A stretch of DNA of 14,718 bases, from NCBI GenBank assembly GCA_900550565.1, contig URSG01000019.1:1-14718 (forward strand), in the 5' to 3' direction. Positions 13,977 to 14,718 of the stretch are shown piece after piece. Positions within the stretch are counted from its first letter, which is position 1. The number at the start of each line of letters is the position of its first letter. The translations under genes were made by a program, and so were the position numbers. The DNA is from an uncultured Rickettsiales bacterium (GTDB taxonomy: Bacteria > Pseudomonadota > Alphaproteobacteria > Rs-D84). The notes under the pieces were generated by a model. The model worked only from the letters and a program-made list of their open reading frames with translations, was not told the origin of the DNA and did no database searches.

Positions 13977-14690
13977 TTAAAACAGTATATTTACCTGGGC
14001 GCCGACCTGGATATCATCACTTTCAAATTCGTAATCAATATGCCCTATGTATTGCGTGCGACCATATTGACGAACAAATTTTGCACCCAACCATTCTTGG
14101 TTATAATCCGGGTTTGTTGCCTTGCGCCACGTAAAATCCAATCCGATTCGCATATCTGGTGCGATACGAAAATACGCCTCGGGCGTCATATCAATGTATG
14201 ACATTCCGCGGTCATCATCAAAAATCCAATTTGATTTAATTGTCCCAGCCAGTGTAAATTCAGTCCATTGGCGTCCGAAACGCAGTCCGGCATAATATGT
14301 AGAATCTGCAAAATACGGCGTCCGAACGTGCGATGAGCCACCCAATTTCAGACCGAACAAAATATCAGAAATCATACGTGTGTCATTATCGTCTGCGCGT
14401 GCCACACGATAAACACCACCAAAATCCGCGGCCGAAAAACCATCTTCGTCGCCATCAAAATCAACCTGGTAATGAACATTTGCCCCCAGGGTCAATCGTT
14501 CATTTATGCCATAGGATAAATTCTGGCCGGCGCGCAAAATATTATCCCAAAACGTCAACGTGGATTTTGATAAAATTTCCTTGTATTCCTGCATATACAG
14601 CGGATCTGACGTATCACAATCTGCCGCCATAACCGGTGTTGCCACCGAAATACAAAACACCGCAAAAACACACGATAATAAATTACGCAT
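13977..14690 (-). CDS. Signal-peptide protein, probable outer-membrane beta-barrel
   Basis: A 237-aa protein with a clear Sec signal peptide: R2, hydrophobic core 4-18, and predicted cleavage after VMA at residue 22. The mature part has a short N-terminal segment (ADCDTSDPLYMQEYKEIL) and then regular amphipathic strands with alternating hydrophobic and polar residues: LSYGINERLTLGANVHYQVDF, DFGGVYRVAR, ISDILFGLKLGG, TYYAGLRFGRQW, FTLAGTIKSNWIF, YIDMTPEAYFRI, RIGLDFTWRKA, TQYIGHIDYEFES. It ends IQVGAQVNILF, with the terminal phenylalanine recognised by the outer-membrane assembly machinery. The specific family and cargo are unknown. TAGGA lies about 10 bases before the ATG. The remaining 28 bases to the window edge could hold the end of an upstream gene (a TAG on the minus strand at 14703-14705), but this is too short to call. 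Confidence 0.8.
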   Translation of the reverse strand: MRNLLSCVFAVFCISVATPVMAADCDTSDPLYMQEYKEILSKSTLTFWDNILRAGQNLSYGINERLTLGANVHYQVDFDGDEDGFSAADFGGVYRVARADDNDTRMISDILFGLKLGGSSHVRTPYFADSTYYAGLRFGRQWTEFTLAGTIKSNWIFDDDRGMSYIDMTPEAYFRIAPDMRIGLDFTWRKATNPDYNQEWLGAKFVRQYGRTQYIGHIDYEFESDDIQVGAQVNILF

Positions 14691-14718
14691 TTGTCACAGT
14701 TCCTATGCCGCCTGGCCG

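Noticed and set aside
1..14718. tRNA genes, CRISPR arrays, insertion sequences, prophage
   Set aside because: I saw no cloverleaf-like tRNA ends, regularly spaced direct repeats, transposase genes or flanking inverted repeats. The GH24 domain alone is not evidence of prophage.
14691..14718. End of an upstream gene (TAG on the minus strand at 14703-14705)
   Set aside because: Only a few codons are available, too few to support a coding call.

Overview
This window reads as chromosomal DNA from a bacterium. The best fit is a host-associated or otherwise streamlined alphaproteobacterium. Support comes from a MucR/Ros-family regulator, an RHH_4-type ribbon-helix-helix protein of the kind common in Alphaproteobacteria, and a Gram-negative envelope set (apolipoprotein N-acyltransferase, a signal-peptide-bearing putative outer-membrane barrel). 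Genes are tightly packed, several overlap, and no spacer exceeds about 220 bp. I see no tRNA, rRNA, CRISPR array, insertion sequence or phage module. The taxonomic call is inference from protein families, not from a marker comparison.

Layout. Minus strand 1-4871: thrS (threonyl-tRNA synthetase without a TGS domain) stands downstream of an operon encoding a GNAT acetyltransferase, a glutamyl-tRNA synthetase of an unusual subtype, and a hemolysin III/PAQR membrane protein. That operon ends in a clear hairpin terminator. Plus strand 4916-5554: trmB (tRNA m7G46 methyltransferase) starts at or next to its predicted transcription start and overlaps tail-to-tail with an unrecognised minus-strand gene (5544-6218).

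Plus strand 6262-8317: a compact four-gene cassette. It encodes a two-helix membrane protein with a proline-rich stalk and an alpha/beta cytoplasmic domain, an unrecognised 168-aa protein, a probable SMI1/KNR4 (SUKH)-like protein, and a 65-aa ribbon-helix-helix DNA-binding protein. It ends in a bidirectional terminator that also covers the last codons of the opposing gene. This is the least understood part of the window.

Minus strand 12611-8330: a probable envelope operon. It encodes a MucR-like regulator whose zinc-binding histidines are replaced, a membrane-anchored protein joining a GH24 lysozyme-type domain to C-terminal TPR repeats, and a single 666-aa protein that fuses the rRNA-maturation RNase YbeY to the complete lipoprotein N-acyltransferase Lnt. 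Plus strand 12693-13973: rarA (replication-associated AAA+ ATPase), divergent from the MucR-like gene. Minus strand 13977-14690: a secreted, probably outer-membrane beta-barrel protein.

Taken together, the window is mostly housekeeping translation (ThrS, GluRS, TrmB, YbeY) and envelope (Lnt, GH24-TPR, barrel protein) functions. The unusual parts are architectural: the YbeY-Lnt fusion, the GH24-TPR protein, the TGS-less ThrS, the zinc-site-depleted MucR, and the orphan four-gene cassette.
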